The notes beneath the pieces are model-generated. The model made no database searches, was not told the origin of the DNA, and was given only the letters and a program-made list of their open reading frames with translations. From Fibrobacter sp. UBA4223 (GTDB lineage Bacteria; Fibrobacterota; Fibrobacteria; Fibrobacterales; Fibrobacteraceae), in contig DFTB01000016.1 in NCBI GenBank assembly GCA_002382975.1, positions 1 through 64,000 on the forward strand: a stretch of 64,000 nucleotides of DNA. The letters run 5' to 3'. Shown here one piece after another: positions 46,733 through 54,568 of the stretch. Within the stretch, counting starts at the first letter, position 1. Each line of letters opens with the position of its first letter. The position numbers and the translations under genes are program-made.

Positions 46733-49615
46733 ATGAGCTTACTGGATGCATTTAAACCGAAATGGCAGAATTCCAACCCCGACAAGCGTATCGAGGCCGT
46801 CGAGGAAATGGGACCTTCCAATCAGGACACCTTTGAACGAATCGCCCTGTACGACGAAGACCCCAAAGTCCGCACGGCAGCCGTCAAGAAACTGACGGTG
46901 ATTTCCGCCCTCGCACAGATTTCGAAAAACGACAAGGACGCCCATGTCCGTCGCCTGGCCGAGTCCCGCTATTTCGATGAAATTGTCCGCAAGCTCAAGG
47001 ATTCTCGCGCAGCCTCCCCCGAGGCCCTGCGCTTTATCAACGAACTGAAAGACACCCGCTACGCCGAAGACCTGATCAAGAACCTGCCCTCCTCCGAACT
47101 CCGCCTGGAGTTGGTGAAGCTGGTAAGCAAGGCAAACCTGCTCGCCATCGCCGCCACCAAGGATGCCGTCGAGAAGGTGGCCATGGAAGCGGTGAACAAG
47201 CTTTCTTCGGAAAGCCTGCTTCAAGAAGTGGCCAAGTCTTCCAAGCACACTTCCGTGCGCAAGGTGGCCGCCGACAAGGTCAAGGCCATGCAAGACGCCG
47301 CCGATGGCGGAAAGCGTGCCCAGATGCTCCTAATGAGCAAGCGGGAAGCCCTTATCCAGCAGGCCCACCACCTGGCCGCCCAGAAAGACCCCATTTCTGT
47401 AAAGGGCCAGTTTGAAGAACTGATGGAAGAAGCCAAGGCCCTGGGGATGGGCCCTGCCCAAGCCACTTTGGACGGAATCTACGCCAGCTTCGTCAAGTTC
47501 TGCGACGAGGCCGATGCCGCCCGCATCGCCGCCGAAAAGGCCGAAGCCGAAAAGCAGGCCCTGGTCAACCACCTGATGGAAACCTGTGCCGAGCTGGAAG
47601 CCCTGGTAAACGAAAACAAGCTCCAGGAAAACATGGAACGGGCAGACCAGATTATCACCGAATGGAACGAGAACAAGTCCAAGATGACTCCCGACGCCAT
47701 CCGCAAGTTCAACCAGCTGTTTTTCAAGGTTCAGGACCTGAAAAAGAAGGAAGCTCCTGCCGAAGAAGGAGAAGCCACCGAAGAGAAGGAATCCAACCGC
47801 AGGGAACTTCTGGACCAACTGCAGGCCCTCGCCGACACGGAATGCTCCGAAACCACATCCAAGCACCTGCACGGCATTGTCCGGGAATGGGAAAAACTCC
47901 CCCTGCTGGAAGGCAGCGACCCCGAACTGCAAGAATACAACTCTCTCCGTAGCAAGCTGGGCGAAAAGATTGCGACCTTCAACGCCTCTGCCCAGGAGCG
48001 CTTCGAAAAGAATTCCGAAAAGCTCAAGGCCATCATTGAGCGGGTCAAGGGCTTTAACGAAAACGAAGATTTCAAGGAACTGAGCCTCAAGCTCAGGGCC
48101 GCCTTCCAGGAATGGAAAGACATCGTAGGCGACCAGAAATTCAAGTACCACGAGCTGTGGCTGGAATACAAGTCCGCCACGGAACGTTTCCAGGAAATGC
48201 GCCAGTGGCAGTCCTGGCACAACGAGAACGACAGGGCCTCCATCCTCGACGAACTGGAACTGCTTTCTAAGGAAGAAGGCAGCCAGGAAGTGCTGGACAA
48301 GCTCAAGAACCTCGCCACCAAGTGGAAAAACATCGGGCCCATTTCGCCCACCAAGTTTGCGGAATTCAAGGACCGTTTCCAGGGCCTGTTCGAAAAAGTC
48401 AAGGAAAACTGCGCTCCCTTTATCGAAGAGCGCATGGCTCAAAGGGTCAAGAACCTTGCCGACAAGGAAGCCCTCTGCCAGAAGGCCGAAGACCTGTTGA
48501 ACAACGCCGAAATTTTCTGGAAGGACAAGTTCAAGGCCATGCAGGAAATCCAGGAATCCTGGAAGAACATCGGCATGGTTCCGAAAGAAAGCCTTGCCGC
48601 CCTGATGGAGCGCTTCAAGAAGGTGACCGGCGAGTTCTACGCCAAGCACAAGGAAATCCTGAAACAAGAGGACAAGACCCGCGAAGAGAACTACGAGCGC
48701 AAGCTCAAGCTCTGCGAAGAGGCCGAAGCCCTGACGGAATCTACCGACTGGAACGCCACCTCCGGCAAGCTCAAGCAGCTGCAGGAATCCTGGAAGACCA
48801 TCGGTCCTGTGCCCAAGAGCAAGTCCGAAGAAATCTGGGCCCGCTTCCGCAGCGCCTGCGACGGATTCTTCGAGAAGAAGCGTGGCCATTTCGAAGAGAT
48901 GGACGCCGCCAAGCAGGAGAACCTGAAAAAGAAAGAAGACCTCTGCGCAAAGCTGGAGGCCCTGGACCTGTCGAACATCAGCCAGGAACTAGTGAATACC
49001 GTCAAGGGTCTTGAAGCCGAATGGAAAGAAATCGGCATGGTTCCGAAAGAAGCCATCGAGACCATCAACAGCCGTTTTGCAAACTTCGTGAACCAGTTCA
49101 TGGACAAGTACGCCCAAGTGAACGAAGACATCAAGAAGCAGCTCGCCGACATCAAGGCGAAAAAGCAGGAGATGATCGAGAAGGTAAAACAGTTCGCCGA
49201 AAGCGCCGGCAGCAACCAGCTGGCCGATGCCGTCCGCGACCTCCAGAAGGAATGGCGGGAACTGGGTTCCTGCGGTCTCGACGAAGTGAACCTGCAGAAG
49301 GACTTCCGCGAAATCTGCGACGACTTCTTCAGCCGTCGCCGTGACCAGCTGGATATCCAGGAACAGGCCCGTCAGAATAACCTGCAAAAGAAGATCCTGC
49401 TGTGCGAACAGGCCGAAGACCTGCTCACCGACCTGAACGAGCAGACCGTCGGCGGCGCCATGAACAAGGTGAAGCATCTCCGCCGCCTGTGGAAAGAGGT
49501 AGGCGCCGTGCCCCGTAGCGAATCCGACAAGGTGTGGAAGCGGTTCAATTCTGCCTGCGACCAGGTGTTCGCCTTCGGCCGCAAGGACGAAGCGGAGCAA
49601 CCCGCGGAAAGCTAA
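46733..49615 (+). CDS. DUF349 repeat protein
   Basis: A 960-residue soluble, almost wholly helical protein. After HEAT-like helices (1-190) come about seven DUF349 modules, each ending in Leu-X-X-X-Trp-Lys-X-Ile-Gly-X-Val-Pro-Lys followed by Trp-X-Arg-Phe, as at Trp-Lys-Asn-Ile-Gly-Met-Val-Pro-Lys and Trp-Lys-Thr-Ile-Gly-Pro-Val-Pro-Lys. It is Lys/Glu-rich and probably a long coiled rod. DUF349 proteins are common in Bacteroidota and their relatives, without a settled function. TTGGAG precedes the ATG. It forms a single-gene unit. Confidence 0.9.
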   Translation: MSLLDAFKPKWQNSNPDKRIEAVEEMGPSNQDTFERIALYDEDPKVRTAAVKKLTVISALAQISKNDKDAHVRRLAESRYFDEIVRKLKDSRAASPEALRFINELKDTRYAEDLIKNLPSSELRLELVKLVSKANLLAIAATKDAVEKVAMEAVNKLSSESLLQEVAKSSKHTSVRKVAADKVKAMQDAADGGKRAQMLLMSKREALIQQAHHLAAQKDPISVKGQFEELMEEAKALGMGPAQATLDGIYASFVKFCDEADAARIAAEKAEAEKQALVNHLMETCAELEALVNENKLQENMERADQIITEWNENKSKMTPDAIRKFNQLFFKVQDLKKKEAPAEEGEATEEKESNRRELLDQLQALADTECSETTSKHLHGIVREWEKLPLLEGSDPELQEYNSLRSKLGEKIATFNASAQERFEKNSEKLKAIIERVKGFNENEDFKELSLKLRAAFQEWKDIVGDQKFKYHELWLEYKSATERFQEMRQWQSWHNENDRASILDELELLSKEEGSQEVLDKLKNLATKWKNIGPISPTKFAEFKDRFQGLFEKVKENCAPFIEERMAQRVKNLADKEALCQKAEDLLNNAEIFWKDKFKAMQEIQESWKNIGMVPKESLAALMERFKKVTGEFYAKHKEILKQEDKTREENYERKLKLCEEAEALTESTDWNATSGKLKQLQESWKTIGPVPKSKSEEIWARFRSACDGFFEKKRGHFEEMDAAKQENLKKKEDLCAKLEALDLSNISQELVNTVKGLEAEWKEIGMVPKEAIETINSRFANFVNQFMDKYAQVNEDIKKQLADIKAKKQEMIEKVKQFAESAGSNQLADAVRDLQKEWRELGSCGLDEVNLQKDFREICDDFFSRRRDQLDIQEQARQNNLQKKILLCEQAEDLLTDLNEQTVGGAMNKVKHLRRLWKEVGAVPRSESDKVWKRFNSACDQVFAFGRKDEAEQPAES

Positions 49616-49619
49616 ACAG

Positions 49620-49715
49620 GTGTGAGGGTTTTGAGTTGTGAGTTTTGAGACTTTGGATTGGAATGTCTTGAAGCTCGCTGCACTCACAACTGAAAACTGA
49701 CGACTGACAACTGAA
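49620..49715. repeat. Low-complexity GTGAGT / ACTGACAACTG repeat reaching the next start codon
   Basis: A stretch of 7-base words (TTGTGAGTTTTGAG, then ACTCACAACTGAAAACTGACGACTGACAACTG) that runs directly into ATG 49717. It leaves no ribosome-binding sequence for the Sua5 gene. Confidence 0.75.
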
Positions 49716-49716
49716 A

Positions 49717-50679
49717 ATGCTATTTCCTCCCTGGACAAGTGTTGACGAGGCGGTCCGGCTATTGCAGGACGGCCAGGTGGTGGCTATACCTACAGAAACG
49801 GTTTATGGCCTTGCAGGAAACGCGTACAATCCCGACGCCCTGGCAAAGATTTTTGCCGCCAAGGAACGCCCCACCTTCGACCCCCTGATTGTCCATATCT
49901 GCGACATCAAGCAGCTGGCCGATGTGGCTAGGGACATTCCCGATGCAGCCTACCGGCTGGCCGAAGCCTACTGGCCCGGGCCCATGACGCTGGTGCTCCC
50001 TAAGAAGGACTGCATTCCGGACCTGGCCACAAGCGGACTTCCGTCGGTAGCGGTGCGGTTCCCATCGCACCCGGTAGCACAAGAAATTATCCGGAAGTCA
50101 AACCTTCCCTTGGCCGCCCCCAGCGCGAACCTTTTCAAGCATGTGAGCCCGACGACGGCTATGCATGTGGCCGAACAGCTGAGCGGACGCATCGCAGGCA
50201 TTGTCGATGGCGGGCCGTGCCAAGTGGGCGTAGAAAGCGCCATCATTTCCCTGTTGAACGAGACGCCCACAATCCTTCGACCGGGCGCCGTCACCGCCGA
50301 AATGGTGGAGCGGATTCTCGGGAAGGTGGCGTTAGGCATTTCCAGCTCCAAACCCGGCAAACCCATGGCGGCGCCCGGACAGTTGGATACCCACTACAGG
50401 CCACAGGTTCCGCTATATTATGGGCCAATAAAAAAAGACTACAAGTTGCCGACCCGAACCGTGAGAATTGCATTCGGGACGACAGAAGGTCCCATTCCAG
50501 AAACAGTTAATTTATCCAAAACAGGCGACCTGGTGGAAGCCACCGCCAAGCTATACGCCCTGATGCACGAACTGGACAGGCCTGAATACGACCTGATTCT
50601 GGTGGACCCTATTCCGGACACCGGACTGGGGATGGCGCTGAATGACAGGCTGCGGCGCGCGAGTATCAAGAAGTTTTAG
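49717..50679 (+). CDS. L-threonylcarbamoyladenylate synthase, Sua5 form
   Basis: A 320-residue enzyme that makes threonylcarbamoyl-AMP for the t6A modification of tRNA. The YrdC domain (about 10-190) shows Gly-Gln-Val-Val-Ala-Ile-Pro-Thr-Glu-Thr-Val-Tyr-Gly-Leu, Lys-Glu-Arg-Pro-Thr-Phe-Asp-Pro-Leu-Ile-Val-His, Trp-Pro-Gly-Pro-Met-Thr-Leu-Val-Leu, Pro-Ser-Ala-Asn and Leu-Arg-Pro-Gly-Ala-Val-Thr. After a linker (Pro-Gly-Gln-Leu-Asp-Thr-His-Tyr-Arg-Pro) comes the extra Sua5 domain (about 225-320), so this is the long form. No ribosome site is visible; the ATG follows repeat DNA. Confidence 0.93.
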   Translation: MLFPPWTSVDEAVRLLQDGQVVAIPTETVYGLAGNAYNPDALAKIFAAKERPTFDPLIVHICDIKQLADVARDIPDAAYRLAEAYWPGPMTLVLPKKDCIPDLATSGLPSVAVRFPSHPVAQEIIRKSNLPLAAPSANLFKHVSPTTAMHVAEQLSGRIAGIVDGGPCQVGVESAIISLLNETPTILRPGAVTAEMVERILGKVALGISSSKPGKPMAAPGQLDTHYRPQVPLYYGPIKKDYKLPTRTVRIAFGTTEGPIPETVNLSKTGDLVEATAKLYALMHELDRPEYDLILVDPIPDTGLGMALNDRLRRASIKKF

Positions 50680-50688
50680 TAAAGCACA

Positions 50689-50737
50689 TGGATCCTCGCC
50701 GGAGTTTACCCTGAGCGAAGTCGAAGGGCGTCGAAGA
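50689..50737. repeat. REP-like GGATCCTCGCCGGAG unit
   Basis: A diverged single copy of the repeat seen at 12597 and 13820: GGATCCTCGCCGGAG, then CCCTGAGCGAAGTCGAAGG, ending GAAGATGAC. It lies between the convergent Sua5 and DUF3332 genes. Confidence 0.7.
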
Positions 50738-50746
50738 TGACGTGGG

Positions 50747-50780
50747 GAAAAGCAAAGGGCCTCGGTAAATACCGAAGCCC
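50747..50780 (-). terminator. Intrinsic terminator of the DUF3332 gene
   Basis: On the minus strand GGGC-T-TCGGTA and TACCGA-G-GCCC pair around a two-base loop and are followed by TTTGCTTTT. It begins 26 bases after the stop at 50806. Confidence 0.85.
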
Positions 50781-50805
50781 TTCGTTGTAATCTCAAGTAG
50801 TAGAA

Positions 50806-51243
50806 TTACTTTTCGATTTCGTACTGAGCAACCAGGTTGCCTTCAGCGTCCAGAGCGCGGACAACGTTTTCGTCGCGCTGGAGGGTGAGGTTGGCCTTTT
50901 CGCCGTTGGCGGCGGTCACTTCGACGGACATGGTGCCATCGGCGTTCTTCACGGCGGCGATGGAGTTGCCCTGAGCGTCGGTTTCATGGTAGGAATCGCC
51001 AGAAGCCAGCGGGTTGGAGCCGGTCCAGAATTCGATGGTGTTGAGAACCAGGCCGTCCACCAGGAACAAGCAGATGCCGTACACCGGAATCCACATCATG
51101 AGGAAGTGGACGATAGAGTTGATCCACTTGTCACCCAGGGTGCCGTTCCAGTCATGGAGCTTGTTGAAGCAGGCGTTAGAGCCGTAGCAGCCGGAGAGAA
51201 CGATCATGCCGGCAGCGAGAAGGGTAGCGATACCTTTTTTCAT
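50806..51243 (-). CDS. DUF3332-like lipoprotein
   Basis: A 145-residue lipoprotein with the signal ending Leu-Ser-Gly-Cys-Tyr-Gly (Cys19). A hydrophobic stretch (about 45-70, with Trp-Ile-Asn-Ser-Ile-Val-His-Phe and Val-Tyr-Gly-Ile-Cys) and Asn-Thr-Ile-Glu-Phe-Trp-Thr-Gly-Ser-Asn-Pro match the DUF3332 family. The last 55 residues are a small beta domain. Function unknown. AAGGAG lies before the ATG, and a good terminator follows, so it is monocistronic. Confidence 0.8.
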   Translation of the reverse strand: MKKGIATLLAAGMIVLSGCYGSNACFNKLHDWNGTLGDKWINSIVHFLMMWIPVYGICLFLVDGLVLNTIEFWTGSNPLASGDSYHETDAQGNSIAAVKNADGTMSVEVTAANGEKANLTLQRDENVVRALDAEGNLVAQYEIEK

Positions 51244-51370
51244 TTTTTTATTACTCCTTAAGGATTGAGTTTATCGTAATTACGACAGGAAAAATATAAC
51301 TAAACGGGGCCCCTTTTGGCTATTTTCCCAAAAAAGAACGTTAGGACTTGATAAGGCTCACATTTTTATT

Positions 51371-51389
51371 TAACGCACTTTATGCGTTA
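51371..51389. promoter_or_regulatory. Perfect 7-bp inverted repeat before the diguanylate cyclase gene
   Basis: TAACGCA, loop CTTTA, TGCGTTA. It lies 75 bases before the ATG at 51464 in the divergent gap. It could be an operator or a leader hairpin; no matching riboswitch is recognised. Confidence 0.35.
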
Positions 51390-51463
51390 GACGTCTTGGG
51401 GTGTAAAAAAGGGACATCTCTCAAGCGTCAGCCCCTTCATTTTGTTAAATTCGTAGCTCAACC

Positions 51464-53194
51464 ATGAAAGAAGCCAGAGCTGTCAAGTTTTCCCAAAGCA
51501 CCATTTTCAAGAGTTTGCTGCTCCTGATTCTTGCTACGGTGTTGATCGCCTCTATCAGTATTTTCTTCTTTGTCCGGGGGCAGGTAAAGTCCCTAATCGG
51601 CTGGAGCAGCGACAACAACCGCACCCAGCTGCGGCAAATGGTCATTGCGGCAAACACCGACATCCGTCTTTTCGCCAACCGTATCATCTTCCTTACCCAC
51701 ACCACCGAAATCCAGAGTTTGGACTCCTCCATCGCGGGCGCCTACATCAACAGCGACAACATCGCCTCCCTGTTCAATGACGACGAGACCATCAACCTCT
51801 ACGACGACGAAAACAACCTGATTTGCGAAAGGCAAAACGATTTCGCCGACGAAAAAGTCCAGCTCCATTTCGACATTTCCAGAATTCCCAAGCACAATTC
51901 CTACTTTAGCCCCTGGAGCATCGAAGACGACCACTCCATGCCCACCCGCATTTTTGCGTCTGAAGTTATCGGGGACGGGAAAGAAAAGGGTATCCTGCTT
52001 GCAAATTTCTCTTTCGAGCGTCTTGAAAAATACTTTGCCGACTGCAAGGTGGGCAAGAACGGGTTTGTTATAGCCATCTCCGAAAAAGGCGAGATTCTGT
52101 ACCTGCCCAGTTTCAGGGAAACCGGCCGCAAACGCATGAACATAACCGAACTCGGTTTCGAAAATTTCCAGCCCCAGAGATTTGAAACTCCGGAACCCAC
52201 ATTCGTCAAGCTCAAGAACGGCAACGAATACCTTGTCAATTACGAATACAGCCACGCTTTCCAGTTCGGCCTGCTTTCCCTGCAACCCCGCAATGAGATC
52301 GAAGACATGGCGGCGGCCATCAAGCAGTCCAGTATGCTTTTCCTTGTAGGAACCATCGTTGTCACTTGCCTTATTTCCTTCTGGATGTTCCTCATCTTGG
52401 GAAAGCCTTTGAACAAGCTGATCGTCCACATGAAAAAGATTACCGACGACAACATAGACGCCCCCGAAATCAGGTTTGGCCGGCGTAACGACGAAGTGGG
52501 CCAGCTTTCCAAGGCGTTCAACCTGATGCACGAGACTATCAGACGGCAGTTCAAGGAATTGCAGTCCCACAGAGAACTCCTGGAACAAGAAGTTGCCGAA
52601 AGAACCCAGGAACTGGAAGAGGCCAACAAGAAGCTCCGCATCATGTCTAGGACCGACGAACTGACCGGGCTACCCAACCGCCGGAACATTCACGAATGCA
52701 TCGAAAACGAGGTCAGCCGCATTTCCAGGTCCCACAAGCCCTTCTGCTTTGTGTTCATTGACATCGACCATTTCAAGAGAATCAACGACACCTACGGACA
52801 TGCCTGTGGTGACGAAGTGCTGAAATCCGTTGCACAGACCATCCGCGGGATGTTGCGGAACTACGACATCGTGGGCCGCTATGGCGGCGAAGAATTTTTG
52901 GTGCTACTCCCCGAAACCGATTTGGACGGGGCTGCCGTTGTAGCCGAACGGTTCCGCAAGCAGGTAGAAGAACAGTCCATCAAGCACGCCGATTTTCTCA
53001 TCAACGTCACCATCACCCTGGGCGTTTCCAAGTACGACGGTCGCCTTGGCGCCGACCGCAGTATCCAGATGGCGGACAAGGCCCTGTACGAGGGCAAGGA
53101 ATCCGGCAGGAACAAGGTGGTGGTCTGGGGACCCGATCGAATCTCCGAAGAAGACTATAGAGCCGCGGCCATGGAAATGGCCCGCAACAGATAA
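51464..53194 (+). CDS. Membrane diguanylate cyclase with periplasmic sensor domain
   Basis: A 576-residue protein. One helix (about 15-37), a periplasmic dCache-like sensor (about 45-280) and a second helix (about 290-313) lead to HAMP (about 315-370), a short coiled coil and a GGDEF domain (about 405-565). The active loop is Gly-Gly-Glu-Glu-Phe (474-478). An inhibitory-site motif Arg-X-X-Asp (465-468) lies five residues before it, as in product-inhibited enzymes. Asp-Glu-Leu-Thr-Gly-Leu-Pro-Asn-Arg-Arg opens the domain. It makes cyclic di-GMP in response to an unknown ligand. No start-site ribosome sequence is strong. Confidence 0.93.
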   Translation: MKEARAVKFSQSTIFKSLLLLILATVLIASISIFFFVRGQVKSLIGWSSDNNRTQLRQMVIAANTDIRLFANRIIFLTHTTEIQSLDSSIAGAYINSDNIASLFNDDETINLYDDENNLICERQNDFADEKVQLHFDISRIPKHNSYFSPWSIEDDHSMPTRIFASEVIGDGKEKGILLANFSFERLEKYFADCKVGKNGFVIAISEKGEILYLPSFRETGRKRMNITELGFENFQPQRFETPEPTFVKLKNGNEYLVNYEYSHAFQFGLLSLQPRNEIEDMAAAIKQSSMLFLVGTIVVTCLISFWMFLILGKPLNKLIVHMKKITDDNIDAPEIRFGRRNDEVGQLSKAFNLMHETIRRQFKELQSHRELLEQEVAERTQELEEANKKLRIMSRTDELTGLPNRRNIHECIENEVSRISRSHKPFCFVFIDIDHFKRINDTYGHACGDEVLKSVAQTIRGMLRNYDIVGRYGGEEFLVLLPETDLDGAAVVAERFRKQVEEQSIKHADFLINVTITLGVSKYDGRLGADRSIQMADKALYEGKESGRNKVVVWGPDRISEEDYRAAAMEMARNR

Positions 53195-53195
53195 A

Positions 53196-54527
53196 CTAAT
53201 GGGGTATCAACTGAAGGTTCTGTTTCAGGACCTTCAGCTGCTGTTTTGAAAACTCCCTCATGGACTGTTCCGTACTCACCGGGAACATGACAAAGGAAGC
53301 GTCGGGACAATCGTCTTCGTTGAAGGCTATGCCGTAGGCCGTCCGGTCTATCATCTTGTAGGCGTGACCCGGCAGGGAGTAGTCCCGTACTCCGGAGGTT
53401 TCGCCCTTTTTATACAGGCCACTTCTCAAAAGTTCCGGGCAAGAGGGGGTGTCCTCGAATCCGTCTTCTAGAATGGACAAGTCCTGATAGCCTTCTATAT
53501 CTGCCCAGGTGGAAGTTGTATGCCGAAGCCCAAAGAAATGCCCGGTCTCGTGCACGGCCACCTTCACGATTTCTTCGGCGGTGAGGGAGCGCTCCCCCGT
53601 TGACGTGAGGGCATGACTCCCCACAATGACCGTACTGCCCTCGCCTCCCCTAAGGTTAGAGGCAAAAAGGGCCGCATAACCCAAGACATTGAGCTCGTTG
53701 ATGCGGTGGACCAGGACAATGTCCAAAGCTTCGTTCACACCCTTCACGGGCCAGCCGCCCAGTTCCGCAAGGGTCATATCCTCAGAGGTCGCCCCCGCGT
53801 GCCAATGCACGTCTGACGGGTATTTACTCCCGAGAATCGGATGTTTTGAGGCGTAGTTGACATAAATCGTATCGATGACAAAGGAGGTATAAGCTTTGCG
53901 GAATGCCTGCAGCAACATTTTTGCAAAGTTGTCCATTCCGTCTACTCCATCAATAGGGTCGATAAGCCCCACAGGAATCAGGTTCAGGGAAAGGTGATTG
54001 GAATACTTGCCCGAGCCTTCGAATTTTACGTCTCTGATTTTGCCCCTATAGTAGTCGTCGTCTTGCACTAGGGTGAGGCCCCAGATGGATTTTTCGTTTT
54101 CTTCGCAGACAAAGTTAAAGACATAGCGGTCACCGGAAACTTCGGGTTTCAGGGTTTCCATCTTGGACATTCCATACCCGTCGCCATCGCGGTGCTCGTA
54201 AAAACGGAACAGCTGCATCTTGGGAGCTTCAAAGGCCGAATCCACCCCGAAAGAAAGGGTATAGAGCCCGCCCGGGTGCACAATCATCATGACTCCCGTG
54301 GAAAGATGCGCCTCCACGGAATCCCCCAGGGCGGGGTCGTTTGGGAACATGGCATAAAGTTCCTTGTCCAGCGGGTAAACAACTCTTTCCGGGTCGGAAT
54401 CTTCGCTACAGGCCGAAAAAAAGGCGGTCAAAACCCCAAAAGTGAAAAAAATGAACAGGGGGTAGGCTTTTTTTGCACCAAAAAAGCGTCTTATACATAG
54501 AGGGGCAAAAAAATTTGACCTGACCAT
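53196..54527 (-). CDS. Zinc metallopeptidase-like lipoprotein
   Basis: A 443-residue lipoprotein. The signal ends Phe-Phe-Ser-Ala-Cys-Ser (Cys41). The zinc site His-Glu-Thr-Gly-His-Phe-Phe-Gly-Leu-Arg-His begins at His326, the H-E-X-X-H-X-X-G-X-X-H form of metzincins such as M10/M12/M43. No obvious Met-turn follows: the next part, with Asp-X-X-Cys-Pro, is short and Met comes late. The N-terminal 200 residues look like a beta-rich domain of unknown kind. A surface or periplasmic protease is likely. It ends one base after the cyclase gene on the opposite strand. Confidence 0.8.
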   Translation of the reverse strand: MVRSNFFAPLCIRRFFGAKKAYPLFIFFTFGVLTAFFSACSEDSDPERVVYPLDKELYAMFPNDPALGDSVEAHLSTGVMMIVHPGGLYTLSFGVDSAFEAPKMQLFRFYEHRDGDGYGMSKMETLKPEVSGDRYVFNFVCEENEKSIWGLTLVQDDDYYRGKIRDVKFEGSGKYSNHLSLNLIPVGLIDPIDGVDGMDNFAKMLLQAFRKAYTSFVIDTIYVNYASKHPILGSKYPSDVHWHAGATSEDMTLAELGGWPVKGVNEALDIVLVHRINELNVLGYAALFASNLRGGEGSTVIVGSHALTSTGERSLTAEEIVKVAVHETGHFFGLRHTTSTWADIEGYQDLSILEDGFEDTPSCPELLRSGLYKKGETSGVRDYSLPGHAYKMIDRTAYGIAFNEDDCPDASFVMFPVSTEQSMREFSKQQLKVLKQNLQLIPH

Positions 54528-54568
54528 GCCCTAAAGGTACAAAAACAAGCCACAAAGGATTGTGCAAA

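Noticed and set aside
47330..48889. 519-codon minus-strand frame
   Set aside because: Antisense to the DUF349 repeats; Phe/Leu/Gly-rich, as expected from the reverse of Lys/Glu codons.
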